Part shown: positions 38,601-49,800 of the stretch, piece by piece
Position numbering within the stretch: the stretch's first letter is position 1
Layout: every line of letters starts with the position of its first letter
NCBI GenBank assembly: GCA_947462335.1
Contig: OX381704.1
Location: 121,454,065 to 121,518,064, forward strand
DNA length: 64,000 bases
Origin: Harmothoe impar
Lineage: Eukaryota > Annelida > Polychaeta > Phyllodocida > Polynoidae
Direction: 5' to 3'
The notes under the pieces: generated by a model
Told to the model about the DNA's origin: nothing
Seen by the model: the letters and a program-made list of their open reading frames with translations, nothing else
Database searches by the model: none
Position numbers and translations under genes: made by a program

Positions 38601-41600
38601 TAAACCCCTAAGTGGTGAGCTGATGATACTCTTGGGGGCATCTGTCCACCAGCCTGTGAGAGAAAGAAATTACAAAACAATATCAACAGAAACTTACAAA
38701 GGACATGTGGGAGTCTTTACAAGTTACCTTGCAAAGTTGTAATTGTCAATATACACAATAAACCAGGCTCAATTTTCAATATATACTGCAGAGCAGTGAT
38801 GGTGTATCAAGACATCCCAGCTCCCGCCCCAACTAAGTCACCAAGGCTTGCCGTTGAAGAGTCATCCAAGCCTGCCACCCTCCCTGCTCCAGCCGTTAGT
38901 GAGTCATCCAAGCCTGCCTACCTCCCTGCTCCAGCCGTTGTTGAATCATCCAAGCCTGCCACCCTCCCTGCTCCAGCCGTTAGTGAGTCATCCAAGCCTG
39001 CCACCCTCCCTGCTCCAGCCGTTACTGAGTCACCCAAGCCTGCCACCCTCCCTGCTCCAGCCGTTAGTGAGTCATCCAAGCCTGCCACCCTCCCTGCTCC
39101 AGCCGTTACTGAGTCACCCAAGCCTGCCACCCTCCCTGCTCCAGCTGTTACTGAGTCATCCAAGCCTGCCTACCTTCCTGCTCCAGCCGTTAGTGAGTCA
39201 TCCAAGCCTGCCTACCTTCCTGCTCCAGCCGTTAGTGAGTCATCCGAGCCTGCCTACCTCCCTGCTCCAGCCGTTAGTGAGTCATCCAAGCCTGCCTACC
39301 TCCCTGCTCCAGACGTTGGGGAGTCATCCAAGCCTGCCTACCTCCCTGCTCAAGACGTTGGGGAGTCATCCAAGCCTGCCTACCTCCCTGCTCAAGACGT
39401 TAGTGAGTCATCCAAGCCTGCCGCCCTCCCTGCTGTACTAGCAGCTGGTGGAAAGGCCTTGGAGGAGGAGAGACGTTCAACAGTGACATGGTCGCACGTG
39501 GCACTATTGGCAGTCCAGTAAGTGCAGTATCAAGTACAATATGTCAATGTTAAAATGTAGCTAATAAATGTAGTTAATCAATGTAGCAAATCGTTGTTTA
39601 CCATATCATATTGCAATAAATCCAAGGCTTAATAAATACCCATTATATAGCTTATAACCTGGGGACCAGGTTAATACAACTCTTCATTGGCTTAGATATG
39701 GTTCATAAGTTTAACTAGTGAAATGGTGCACACGTTTCCCTCAATCAGTTCATGTGCTGTAAGCTTCATGTAAATGCCTTCTTGAAATCAATATAAAAAC
39801 TTAATCTGATGTGCTAAAGGTTATCTTTAAATGATATTTCTGGTATACAATTGCTAAGTATTACTTAAAGGGCTCCAGTTGTGCGCAGACCTGGGCGGTT
39901 GTCACTAAAGCGTAGGCACTCCATGACTCTGCAGTAAGTAGATACTTCAAAATGGCACTCTCACCAATTATGATGCCTAAGTTAATATATTAGAACTGTA
40001 CTAGAAAATTGAACTCTTTTAAAAACCTTGATGAGGAAACAGCATTGAAATTAGAGTACAAATTTACATATTCACCCAATATAACTTTGTACACATGTAG
40101 AATGCCATTTTCATGTTGTTCTTCCACCGAGAATACTGTGACTCCAATCATTAAATCAAAAATGTCTCTTGCAGGGTTTCACTGAGCAACAATTCTCCTC
40201 TGGTCTGCCCTGTCCCTTCACCTCCTGTGTTCCCTATGGAGGACACCATAACCTGTGATGGGGGCCGACTCAAGCAGGTGAGTTTTATTATCGTAGATTA
40301 CAGCACAGTTTCCAGTCTTAAGTTATTATGTGCACCTTAACTACACCCACTATATTGATTAACTATCACTGGCAATAGTCACCTCTGCTCATATTCTGAT
40401 TCAATTAGCCATTGAGTTTAATTGGACTCGATGTGGTTTTGTATGTTCTTCATCTCATTATTATGTGCATGTTTGTCTTCCTTTTCAGGACACTATTGAC
40501 AGTCCATCACCTGTACCGGCGACCGTTGGAAAGGCTCGTAAGGAGGAGAAGTCATTTGAGGAAGCTGATGAGGTTGGACACTCAATCCCTGTGCCGGCGA
40601 CCATGGGACCCAAGCAGGTGAGTTTCACAGATTACAGTGCAATTAAAATACATGGCTTCTACCATTTCAGAGTTAGTAGAGAGGTTGAGATTGGTAAACA
40701 TGTACTGGTAAGGTAGCGGCAAGGGCTACAAGTACAGGTTCCAGTACAGGTACAGGTCGAGTAGTTGATAACAGATATAACTATATGGGTCAACCAAGAC
40801 CTGCAGTAGGCCTATGTGGTCCCAGGTGAGTAGGGTAAAGGCTCTCAAAAAGAGGTAATTACACAGGGATGTAATCATTCCTCAAGCAATTCATACTTAG
40901 AGTAGGTACTCACATTATTTCATTCATAGTCAAACTTTCTTTCTATAGCCCCCCCCCCCCTACATGTACATAACCTCACTAGGTTTTAACCTCACTATTA
41001 TGTGTACCTGAACTACACTAGTCCAACATATCTGGCACTACTGCTTTAAAGTATAGTCCCTGTATCCTATAGTCACTGCCAACAATGTTTTTTTCTTTCA
41101 GAGAATTGCTTAATGTCGCTACCCAACAATGTTCAATACAATATTAGAACTTTATTTCCTTTAAATCAGTAGATTTGTTGTGGCAGGAATACACCGGCTG
41201 ACTTTAATTGGTGCCATCGGGTTAACCTCAAATCTAAAATAGTGTTATACTTTAACAGTGGTTACCCTAATCTCAGAGACTCACCTTGGGCTGTAGATAT
41301 GAGTAGAACCCTTAGGACCCATGGTACAGGTGTCTACAGCTTCAGACTCGGGGAACAACTACCCTGGAGGCACACACATGTGCCTCAGCATTGGACCTGT
41401 GGGGGTTACACACAGGCCCCCAGTGTCCAGCAGTGTCCTGTTACCCCACAGGCATCCCCTGCCCTCCCTGATACGTACTACAATAGCAAGGCATGTTCCA
41501 CCACATTGTTTTGCTGGACAGTCTAGTACATGTTAAAATCTATTGTAAGTTTTGAGTCTGAGTTCTTATACAAAGTAGGCAGGATACAACATATGTTAAA

Positions 41601-44600
41601 AAGCAGTTTGGCTACTCAGCCAGATTGGCTGAGTAGATAAAATTGGCTTGCACTGAGGTGTGTACTAACTGAAGTATACAGGTAGCAATGACAACCTAAA
41701 CTACTACTGATCAACTACTATTGCCATTTTCAGAATATGGCTGGTTATACACACTTTCAACTGATTAACGTAACCATTCAGTTTTATTGAACTGCATCTG
41801 GCTTTCTGTGAATTTCTCTTTCATCCTATTATGTCTGTCCTCCTATTCAGGCTTGTGTCAATACAGTGATCCCAGTACTTTCACCCCTGGGAAAGGTGAG
41901 CTGGTCCCAAGTGGCGCTATTTGCAGTCCCGTAAGTATATCAAGCACTGTAGATAAATGTTAAAATGTGGCTACAGGGATGGCAGTCTATTGTGCACCAT
42001 ACCAGTAGTTAGACTTATCAACAATGTCCAAGCCCATGAAGGCTGAGAGTTGTATTACACCGGGCGTCAGGTAATTAGCTATCGGTATCTATGTAGACTT
42101 GACTTTATTGCAATGTCCTAGTTACATGTTCCCTGATTGAGTTCATGGACTGTAAGCATCATGTGAATGCCGTCTGATAATCAATGTCAAAATTTGCCAA
42201 AATTTGAATGTCAAAAATTCAAATTCAACTGATATTTTTGGTATACAACTGCTGAATATTGTTTACAGGGCTCCCGTTGTGCGCAGACCTGGGCGATTGT
42301 CACTAAAGCGTAAGAGCTCCCAGACTCTGCAGTAAGTAGATATATGTTTGTTTTGAAAAGTCACTCTCACCAAATATGATGCCCTCGATAGTTGACTAGA
42401 AGAATAGTGAACTCTTTTAAAAGCCTTGATGAGAGAAGAGCATTAAAATCAGGGTACAAATTTACAGATTCACCCCATTAAACTTTGCACAAATGCAGAA
42501 TGCTATTTCATGGGGAACCCCTGCGTATGTTGTCCTTCTATCCAGAATACTGTGACTCCAATCATTAAATCAAGAATGTCTTTTGCAGGGTTTCAGTGGG
42601 GAACAATCCTCCTCTGGTCCACCCTGCCTCCATGATCTCTGATGAGGGCCGACCCAAGCAGGTGAGTTTTATTGTCATAGATTACAGCACAATTTACATC
42701 AATGGTTTCTAGTCTTTAGTCTTTATTTGTACCTGAACCACACCCACTACATTGATCAACTAGAACTGGCATTACTCATGTCTTCTCATATTCTGAACCT
42801 TCAACTGATTGAAGTAGCCATCAAGTTTAATTGGGCTCCATCTGGTTTTGTGTATAACTTTATCTCATCATTACATGGCTCAGTCTCACGACTTTGTAGC
42901 AATTGGATCGTCTTTGACTGGGTGACATCTTTGACCGGGTGACGTCTTTGACTGGGTGAGGTCTTTGACCGGGAGGCTAGAAAAGGCTATTTTTAATTTT
43001 TTTAATCTTTTTCCCTATCTCTACTATTAGAGAAAATATGTGGATGGTAATTGAATAATACTTTGGACAGTGTACCTCCTCATATTCCACATAATATAGA
43101 AAGTGATGTCTTTGACCGGGCAAAGGAAGAAATATAACATTATGCTATAGTGCATGTAAAAGAGCCTACATATAAATATAAAAAACTTGAAATACATTTC
43201 CTTTCATATAGTGTGAAAATATCCTTTGACTTTTTCCACCCATTTCTTACTATATAGGTCTAATTTATGCTATAATAACGTTTCCCGGTCAAAGACGTCA
43301 CCCAGTCAAAGACGTCACCCAGTCAAAGACGTCACCCAGTCAAAGACGTCACCCCGTCAAAGATGATCAAATTGTTAAAAAGTCCTGAGACTGAGCCACA
43401 TGCATGCCTGTTGTCCTTTTCAGGCCACAGTTGACAGTTCACTGCCTGTACCGACTCCGGTGGGAAAGGCTCGTAAGGAGGAGAAGTCATCTGAGGAAGC
43501 TGATGAGGTCAGTTTGATCAGCCCTATAGAAAAAGACCAACCCGAGCAGGTGAGTTTCATTATCACAGATTACAGTCCAATTAAAATACATGGTTTCTAC
43601 CCTTTCAGAATTATTATGTGGACCTGAACTACACTAATCCAACACATGTGGTGATACTTTGCCAGACTGGAGTCCCTATACTATCCTATAGTCACTGCCA
43701 AGAATGTATTTTTTTCTGAGAAACTGCTTGCTGTCACTCCCCAACAAAGGTCAAAACTGTACTAGAAGTTGAATCCCTTTAAACAGATTTGTTGTGGCAG
43801 TAATACACAGGCTTACTTTAATTGGTGCCATCGGGTTAACATCAGATCTAAAATAGCAAGGTTGGCTACTCTGCCAGATTGGCTGAGTAAATAACTTTCT
43901 GTTCTCCTTTTCAGGCCACGGTTAACAGTTCATTCCCTGTACCTGCACCCGTTGGAAAGGCCCGTCAGGAGGAGAAGACATCTGAGGAAGCTGATGAGGT
44001 CCGACCCTCATTCCCTGTACCTGCAACCCTTGGAGAGGCCCGTCAGGAAGAGAAGGCATCTGAGAAAGCTGATGAGGTCCAACACTCGGTGAGTTTGTTT
44101 GACAGAACAAATCATTGCAAAACAGATTAACTGCCACCTTTCATTTCTCATATTTCCATACAAATTCTCCTTGGGTCACGATGATCAAAAAAAATATATA
44201 ACATTCAATTCAACTTATCTGACCAGACCCTGAAATGTGTGTGTGATTTCTATGCACTTCGTAAAGGTCTCATACAAAATGAGTAAAATAGGATTAACTT
44301 TAAATCACTGATTCATGCCATTCTGAAAATTGGTAGGTTCATCCAAATAATGGAGGAATAAACACAAATTTCTTATTTCAGGCCTTCAAACCTAGGATTA
44401 GAGAGGGGCATTCAGCAACGAATGCCAAGAGGAAGTGCCCCAAGTGTGGTAACTACAAGACACACCTTGTCATACACTTCAGGGAGTGCTGCCCCAAGGT
44501 AAGTGTTTCCAGCAAAGTGTGGATCATGCTGACAAGTCTAACTTTAAGATAACTTGCCATCTTTGAATGCAGTAATAGATATTGGCTTCCTTCTTACATA

Positions 44601-45287
44601 AAAAGTGGGTTAGGAAAATATAGAGAAACCCATAGTCAGACGACCCCACTTTATAACAAATAAGGTCCTCTGACCTAGAATTTATGCATTTACTAGTGTT
44701 TGACTTGAAGTTTCAGAAGTTACACACTCATTTAATTAGGAATTCTAAAAAACGAATACAATGTGTAACCGAAAAATTAAAATAAACCTCAAATTACCTC
44801 CTAGCCCATCCTTAATCTCATTTATGACCTTGTGCAGATGGGTTTGATTTATTTGCCTGATGTCCATTTATCCTTTATAGCCTACAGAGGCTGACCGGGC
44901 CCTGCTAGCGACAGCCCTAACCGAGCGGCAGCAACAGCGACGGGAGACGGGGGAGGCCATGCCCCTTAGGGTCTGTGCTCTCTGTGGGAAAGGCGTGGCT
45001 GACCTCCTAGGCTACCACCTGACGGTCAAACACAGGATCAAGAGCCTGTCGTACGTTTTTGTTTTGTGTATTACTGCCCAAGATTGATATTTTCTGTTGG
45101 ATTTGAATGATGCAGGGAGAATTCCACATTGGTAACTCATTGACAAGGGTTCAAATTTATCTACCTCTAGAATGCTACTTTTAATTTTGTTACAAACTGT
45201 GTTTCACACTTTGGTTAAATGTAGTTTCTTTACTTGTTTCTCTTCAGGGAGAGGAAGGACATCGTAAGCAGGTCACTGTACCTATGA
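35684..45287 (+). CDS. KMT5A/SET8-like SET-domain protein with Pro/Ala repeats and C-terminal zinc fingers, 15 exons, complete
   Basis: Exons: 35684-35779, 37667-38184, 38349-38489, 38792-39517, 39871-39933, 40175-40277, 40489-40617, 41851-41930, 42269-42331, 42589-42661, 43424-43549, 43915-44088, 44382-44498, 44881-45050 and 45248-45287 (TGA). All have GT-AG ends and agreeing phases: 2619 nt, 872 residues. The SET domain (about 67-190) shows GLCVVANRDF, EYEGDFI, GRLVNHAKDPN (142-143 NH) and GEEVFWDYG (catalytic-type Tyr184), closest to KMT5A, which monomethylates histone H4 Lys20. Residue 182 is Trp where KMT5A has its Phe/Tyr-switch Tyr. Residues 275-470 are fourteen 14-residue repeats. A basic segment (RRPGRLSLKRR) may be a nuclear signal. 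Fingers: C783-x2-C786...H796-x3-C800 and C835-x2-C838-x10-H849-x4-H854. The frame is open from an acceptor at 35638, so an upstream coding exon is possible. Confidence 0.88.
35867..36374. mobile_element. Foldback element in SET-gene intron 1, copy 1
   Basis: Left end GAGGTTGTCTCACTAAAGC and right end GGTGAGACTGAGCC are inverted, with shared AAGTTGAAA and repeated internal GGTTGTCTTTGACC / GGTCATAGACAAT blocks. It is related to 36708-37007 and 42877-43397. No clear target-site duplication. Confidence 0.6.
36410..37370. repeat. 52-bp satellite inside SET-gene intron 1
   Basis: Diverged units with AAGTAATTCTTA, GGTCCTGGTACACCACA and GCCTTAGTA, interrupted by the foldback at 36708-37007. Same orientation as the main array upstream. 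Confidence 0.8.
36708..37007. mobile_element. Foldback element in SET-gene intron 1, copy 2 (300 bp, TAAT target site)
   Basis: Begins GGATGTGTCTCACAAA and ends GTGAGACACAGCC. Each arm carries 17-20-bp subrepeats (GTCTCTGACCGGGTGCC and complement). TAAT is duplicated on both sides, in a 52-bp satellite unit whose empty form reads GAAGTAATTCTTA. Confidence 0.8.
38859..39446 (+). repeat. 42-bp coding repeat, 14 copies of 14 residues
   Basis: In frame inside exon 4 of the SET gene. The unit is ESSKPATLPAPAVS with Thr/Tyr alternation at position 7 and D/G changes near the end. Copies are nearly identical in DNA (GAGTCATCCAAGCCTGCC), which points to recent expansion. The encoded segment is Pro/Ala/Ser-rich and likely unstructured. 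Confidence 0.95.
41243..41602. mobile_element. ~360-bp insertion in SET-gene intron 7
   Basis: The sequence around it matches intron 11 (about 43770-43890): GGTGCCATCGGGTTAAC, then TCTAAAATAG, then directly GGTTGGCTACTC. In intron 7 about 360 bp separate the last two. The insert has a 94-residue ORF with no splice donor, so it is treated as an insertion rather than an exon. Type unknown. Confidence 0.5.
42877..43397. mobile_element. Foldback element in SET-gene intron 10 (521 bp, ACAT target site)
   Basis: Ends GGCTCAGTCTCACGACTTT and AAGTCCTGAGACTGAGCC, with ~42-bp imperfect inverted repeats. Inside are four ~19-bp units GACGTCTTTGACTGGGT on the left and four GTCACCCAGTCAAAGAC on the right. 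ACAT flanks both ends. No ORF. Confidence 0.85.
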
Positions 45288-46030
45288 TCAACTCATACCA
45301 GCCAAGCGTGTGGATGATAGCCGCTGCAGCCATGTGTCGAGTCCTCACCTGGGCATGTGTCTGTGTGTGTATTATAAGGGGAAAGTGGTCTCTCCCACTC
45401 ACCAGGTTATAACACCTGTGTGACTAACACAGTAAATCGGACTGACACTATGTAACTGACTTCAAAAGAAGTACCTTTTGTGATATAGAAAAGTCCTTTA
45501 GGCGACAGTGAACGACATGTGCCCCAGTGATGTTTTGTAGGAAGCTGGTCCTTGGCGTGCAGTGCCACGCTGCCCTGCTCCACCCACCCACCCTTCACAT
45601 CTCAAATCTCCATCAGTGAACAACTACATTTTTGTTCTGTCATACATTTTGTCTGTAGATCACAAAATGATATCATGGCCATTCTGATAGACTACTACAA
45701 ATCAAAACATTAAAGCAGGTGTATATGGACGTTGGCCTTTTTACTATTATTTATGTTATTGTATCAAAGGAACTCCGCACCAATGTGCGGTAATGTGTTA
45801 TTTTAACTTGACAAAAAGTCTTGTACCCAAAACAATATGGGGTTTATTTTTAAGTGTTGAATTAGTAGGACACTTCTTTGGGTGAGAATGATACACAGTG
45901 ACATTCTCTATATCCACTTCCTGTATGATCCTTCCTAGAAGTACATACATTTTCTCTGATATGTGACATTTTTAGCCAACAGGTTTATTGTCTATGTAGT
46001 TTCATTCAATAAAGAATGCAGTTAAGATAT
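45288..46030 (+). other. 3' UTR of the SET gene with poly(A) signal
   Basis: No exon-like ORF on the plus strand after the TGA at 45285-45287. AATAAA lies at 46008-46013, followed by a TGTGTCAGTGTTG stretch typical of a downstream GU-rich element. Confidence 0.7.
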
Positions 46031-46194
46031 ATTGTGTCAGTGTTGTTCTTGATGTGCCACTCCTGTGTCCATCCTATAGAGAAACAAAGTGGCCTGTTGT
46101 AGGACAAATATGAAACAGATCTCACAGTAGAACCCTAACCAGTCAGTGGCATATACAATTCTAAATAATTATAATGGTGTCAAAATGTGAAGCA

Positions 46195-46650
46195 GCAAGT
46201 GTGTAGGCCTGAAAGAATTTTAACATTAGGCCTGAGTATAGGCCACAAGTAATTGCATTGATATTAAAGCTGGAAGTAATTCTTAAATTAGGTCCTGGTA
46301 CACAGAAACCTTAGTATAGCCAAGAAGTAATTCTTAGATTAGATCCTGGTACACAGCAAGCCTTAGTATAGCCAAGAAGTAATTCTTACACGGTCCTGGT
46401 ACAACACAAGCCTTGATATAGCCAAGAAGTAATTCTTAGATTAGATCCTGGTACACCCAAACATTAGTATAGCTGAGGAGTAATTCTTACATTAGGTCCT
46501 GGTACAAACCAAGCATTAGTGTAAGCTGGGGGTAATTCTCACACGGTCCTGGTACAACACAAGCCTTGATATAGCCAAGAAGTAATTCTTACGTTAGATC
46601 CTGGTACACAGCAAGCCTTGGTACTGGCCGGAAGTAATTCTTACAAATAT
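46195..46650. repeat. 52-bp satellite block, forward orientation
   Basis: About eight units with AAGAAGTAATTCTTA, GATCCTGGTACAC and CAAGCCTTAGTATAGC. This is the last forward block before the family switches to reverse orientation at 47435. Confidence 0.85.
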
Positions 46651-46894
46651 CAAATTATAGAAATACATATTCGAAAAGATTTTGTAGAAGAAGAAGAACC
46701 ATGGGATAGATGCATTCAAGACTCTGCAAACAAAGAAAGAACCTTGTTCATACATGGATTTGCCAGATTGCACTCTCATCACAGTTTGGAATATAATTTA
46801 TTTTGCTTAATCCAGCTAGTATGTGTTGGATGCATTCAAAATGAAGGATGCCTTAATGCATAATGCCCTTGGTCATCATGATGCATGAATGCAG

Positions 46895-49800
46895 CCCACA
46901 CAGGAGGGGGGCTACACCTACACAAGGGGCTACACTCACACAGGGGGCTACACCCACATAGGGGGCTACACCGACACAGGGGGCTACACCCACACAGGGG
47001 GCTACACCCACATAGGGGGCTACACCGACACAGGGGGCTACACCCACACAGGGGGCTACACTCACACAGAAGGCTACACCCACACAGGGGGGTTAGACCC
47101 ACACAGGGGGCTATACCCACACAGGGGGCTACACCCACACAGGGGGCTACACCCACACAGGGGGCTCAAACCACACAGGGGTCTATACCCACACAGGGGG
47201 CTACACCAACATGAGGGGCTACACCCACACAGGGGGCTACACCCTAACAGGGGGCTACACCCACACATGGGGCTGCACCCACAGAGGGGGGCTACACCCA
47301 CACAGGGGGCTACACCCACACAGGGGGCTACACCCACACAGGGGCTACACCCACACAGGGGGCTACACCCACACAGGGGGCTACACCCACACAGGGGGCT
47401 ACTGCAGCTCTCTTGGTGGGCACTTGGAGCTTTGTGCTGTACCAGGATCTAATGTAAGCATTACTTCTGGTTTATACTAAGGTTTGTAGTGTACCAGGAC
47501 ATAATGTAAGAATTACTGCCAGCCTATACCAAGGCTTGTGCTGTACCAGGACCTAATGTAAGTATTGCTTCTGGTGTGTAATGTACCAGGACATAATGTA
47601 AGAATTACTGCCAGCCTATACTAAGGCTTGTGCTGTACCAGGACCTAATGTAAGCATTACTTCTGCTTTATACTAAGGTTTGTAGTGTACCAGGACATAA
47701 TGCAAGAATTACTGCCAGCCTATACCAAGGCTTGTGCTGTACCAGTACCTAATGTAAGCATTACTTCTGCTTTATACGAAGGTTTGTAGTGTACCAGGAC
47801 ATAATGTAAGAATTACTGCCAGCCTATACCAAGGCTTGTGCTGTACCAGGACCTAATGTAAGCATTACTTCTGGTTTATACTAAGGTGTGTAGTGTACCA
47901 GGACATAATGTAAGAATTATTGCCAGCCTATACTAAAGCTTGTGCTGTTCCAGGACCTAATGTAAGCATTACTTCTGGTTCATACTAAGGTATGTAGTGT
48001 ACCAGGACATAATGTAAGAATTACTGCCAGCCTATACTACGCTGACACAGGGGGCTACACCAACACAGGGGGCTACACCCTTACAGGGGCTACACCCACA
48101 CAGGGGGCTACACCCACACAGGGGGGCTACCCTGACACAGGGGGCTACACCCGCACAGGGGGCTACACCCACACAGGGGGCTACACCCACACACGGGCCT
48201 ACATCCACATAGGGGGCTACACCCACACATGGGGCTACACCCACACAGGGGGGCCACACCCACACAGGGGGGCTACACCCACACAGGGGGCTACACCAAC
48301 ACAGGGGGCTACACCCACACAGGGGGCTACACTGACACAGGGGGCTACACCCGCACAAGGGGGCTACACTCACACAGGGGGCTACAAACACACAGGGGGC
48401 TACACCCACACAGGGGGCTACACACACACAGAGGGCTACACCCACACAGGGGGCTACACCCACACAGGGGGCTACACCCACACAGTGGGGCTACACCCAC
48501 ACAGGGGGCTACACCCAAACAGGTGGCTACACCTATACTGGGGACTACACCCACAGAAGGGGCTTCACCCACAGAGGGGGCTATACCCACACAGGGAGCT
48601 ACACCCACACAGGGAGCTACACTGACACAGGGGGCTACACTGGCACAGGGGGCAACACCTATACTTGTGGCTAGACCCACAAAGGGGGCTACACCAACAC
48701 AGGGGGCTACACCAACACAGGGGGGCTACTGCAGTTCTCTTGGTGGGGTCTTGGAGCTTTGTGCGGTGCCAGGATCTAATGTGAGCATTACTTCTGGTTT
48801 ATACTAAAGTGTGTAGTGTACCAGGACATAATGTAAGAATTACTGCCAGCCTATACTAAGGTGTGTGGTGTACCAGGACATAATGTAAGAATTACTGCCA
48901 GCCTATACTAAGGTGTGTGGTGTACCAGGACCTAATGTAAGCATTACTTCTGGTTTACACTAAGGTGTTTGTTGTACCAGGACCTAATGTAAGAATTACT
49001 GCCAGCTTATACTAAGGTGTGTGCTGTACCAGGACCTAATGTAAGCATTACTTCTGGTTTACACTAAGGTGTTTGTTGTACCAGGACCTAATGTAAGAAT
49101 TACTGCCAGCTTATACTAAGGTGTGTGCTGTACCAGGACCTAATGTAAGCATTACTTCTGGTTTACACTAAGTATGTAGTGTACCAGGACATAATGTAAG
49201 AATTACTGCCAGCCTATACTAAGGTATGTAGTGTACCAGGACATAATGTAAGCATTACTGCCAGCCTATACCCGTACTGGGGGTTACACCCACACAGGGG
49301 GCTACACCCACACAGGGGGCTACACCCACACAGGGGGCTACACCCACACAGGGGGCTACACTCACACAGGGGGGCTACACCCACACAGGGGGCTACACCC
49401 ACACAGGGGGCTACACCCACACAGGGGGCTACACCCACACAGGGGGCTACACCCACACAGGGGGCTACACCCACACAGGGGGCTACACCCACACAGGGGG
49501 CTACACCCACACAGGGGGCTACACCCACACAGGGGGCTACACCCACACAGGGGGCTACACCCACACAGGGGGCTACACCCACACAGGGGGCTACACCCAC
49601 ACAGGGGGGCTACACCCACACAGGGGGCTACACCCACACAGGGGGCTACACTCACACAGGGGGGCTACACCCACACAGGGGGCTACACCCACACAGGGGG
49701 CTACACCCACACAGGGGGCTACACCCACACAGGGGGCTACACTCACACAGGGGGTTACACCCACACAGGGGGCTACACCCACACAGGGGGGCTACACCCA

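Noticed and set aside
41321..41536. Possible extra exon of the SET gene
   Set aside because: It has a plausible acceptor but no donor, lies within an insertion absent from the paralogous intron, and is not needed for phase agreement.
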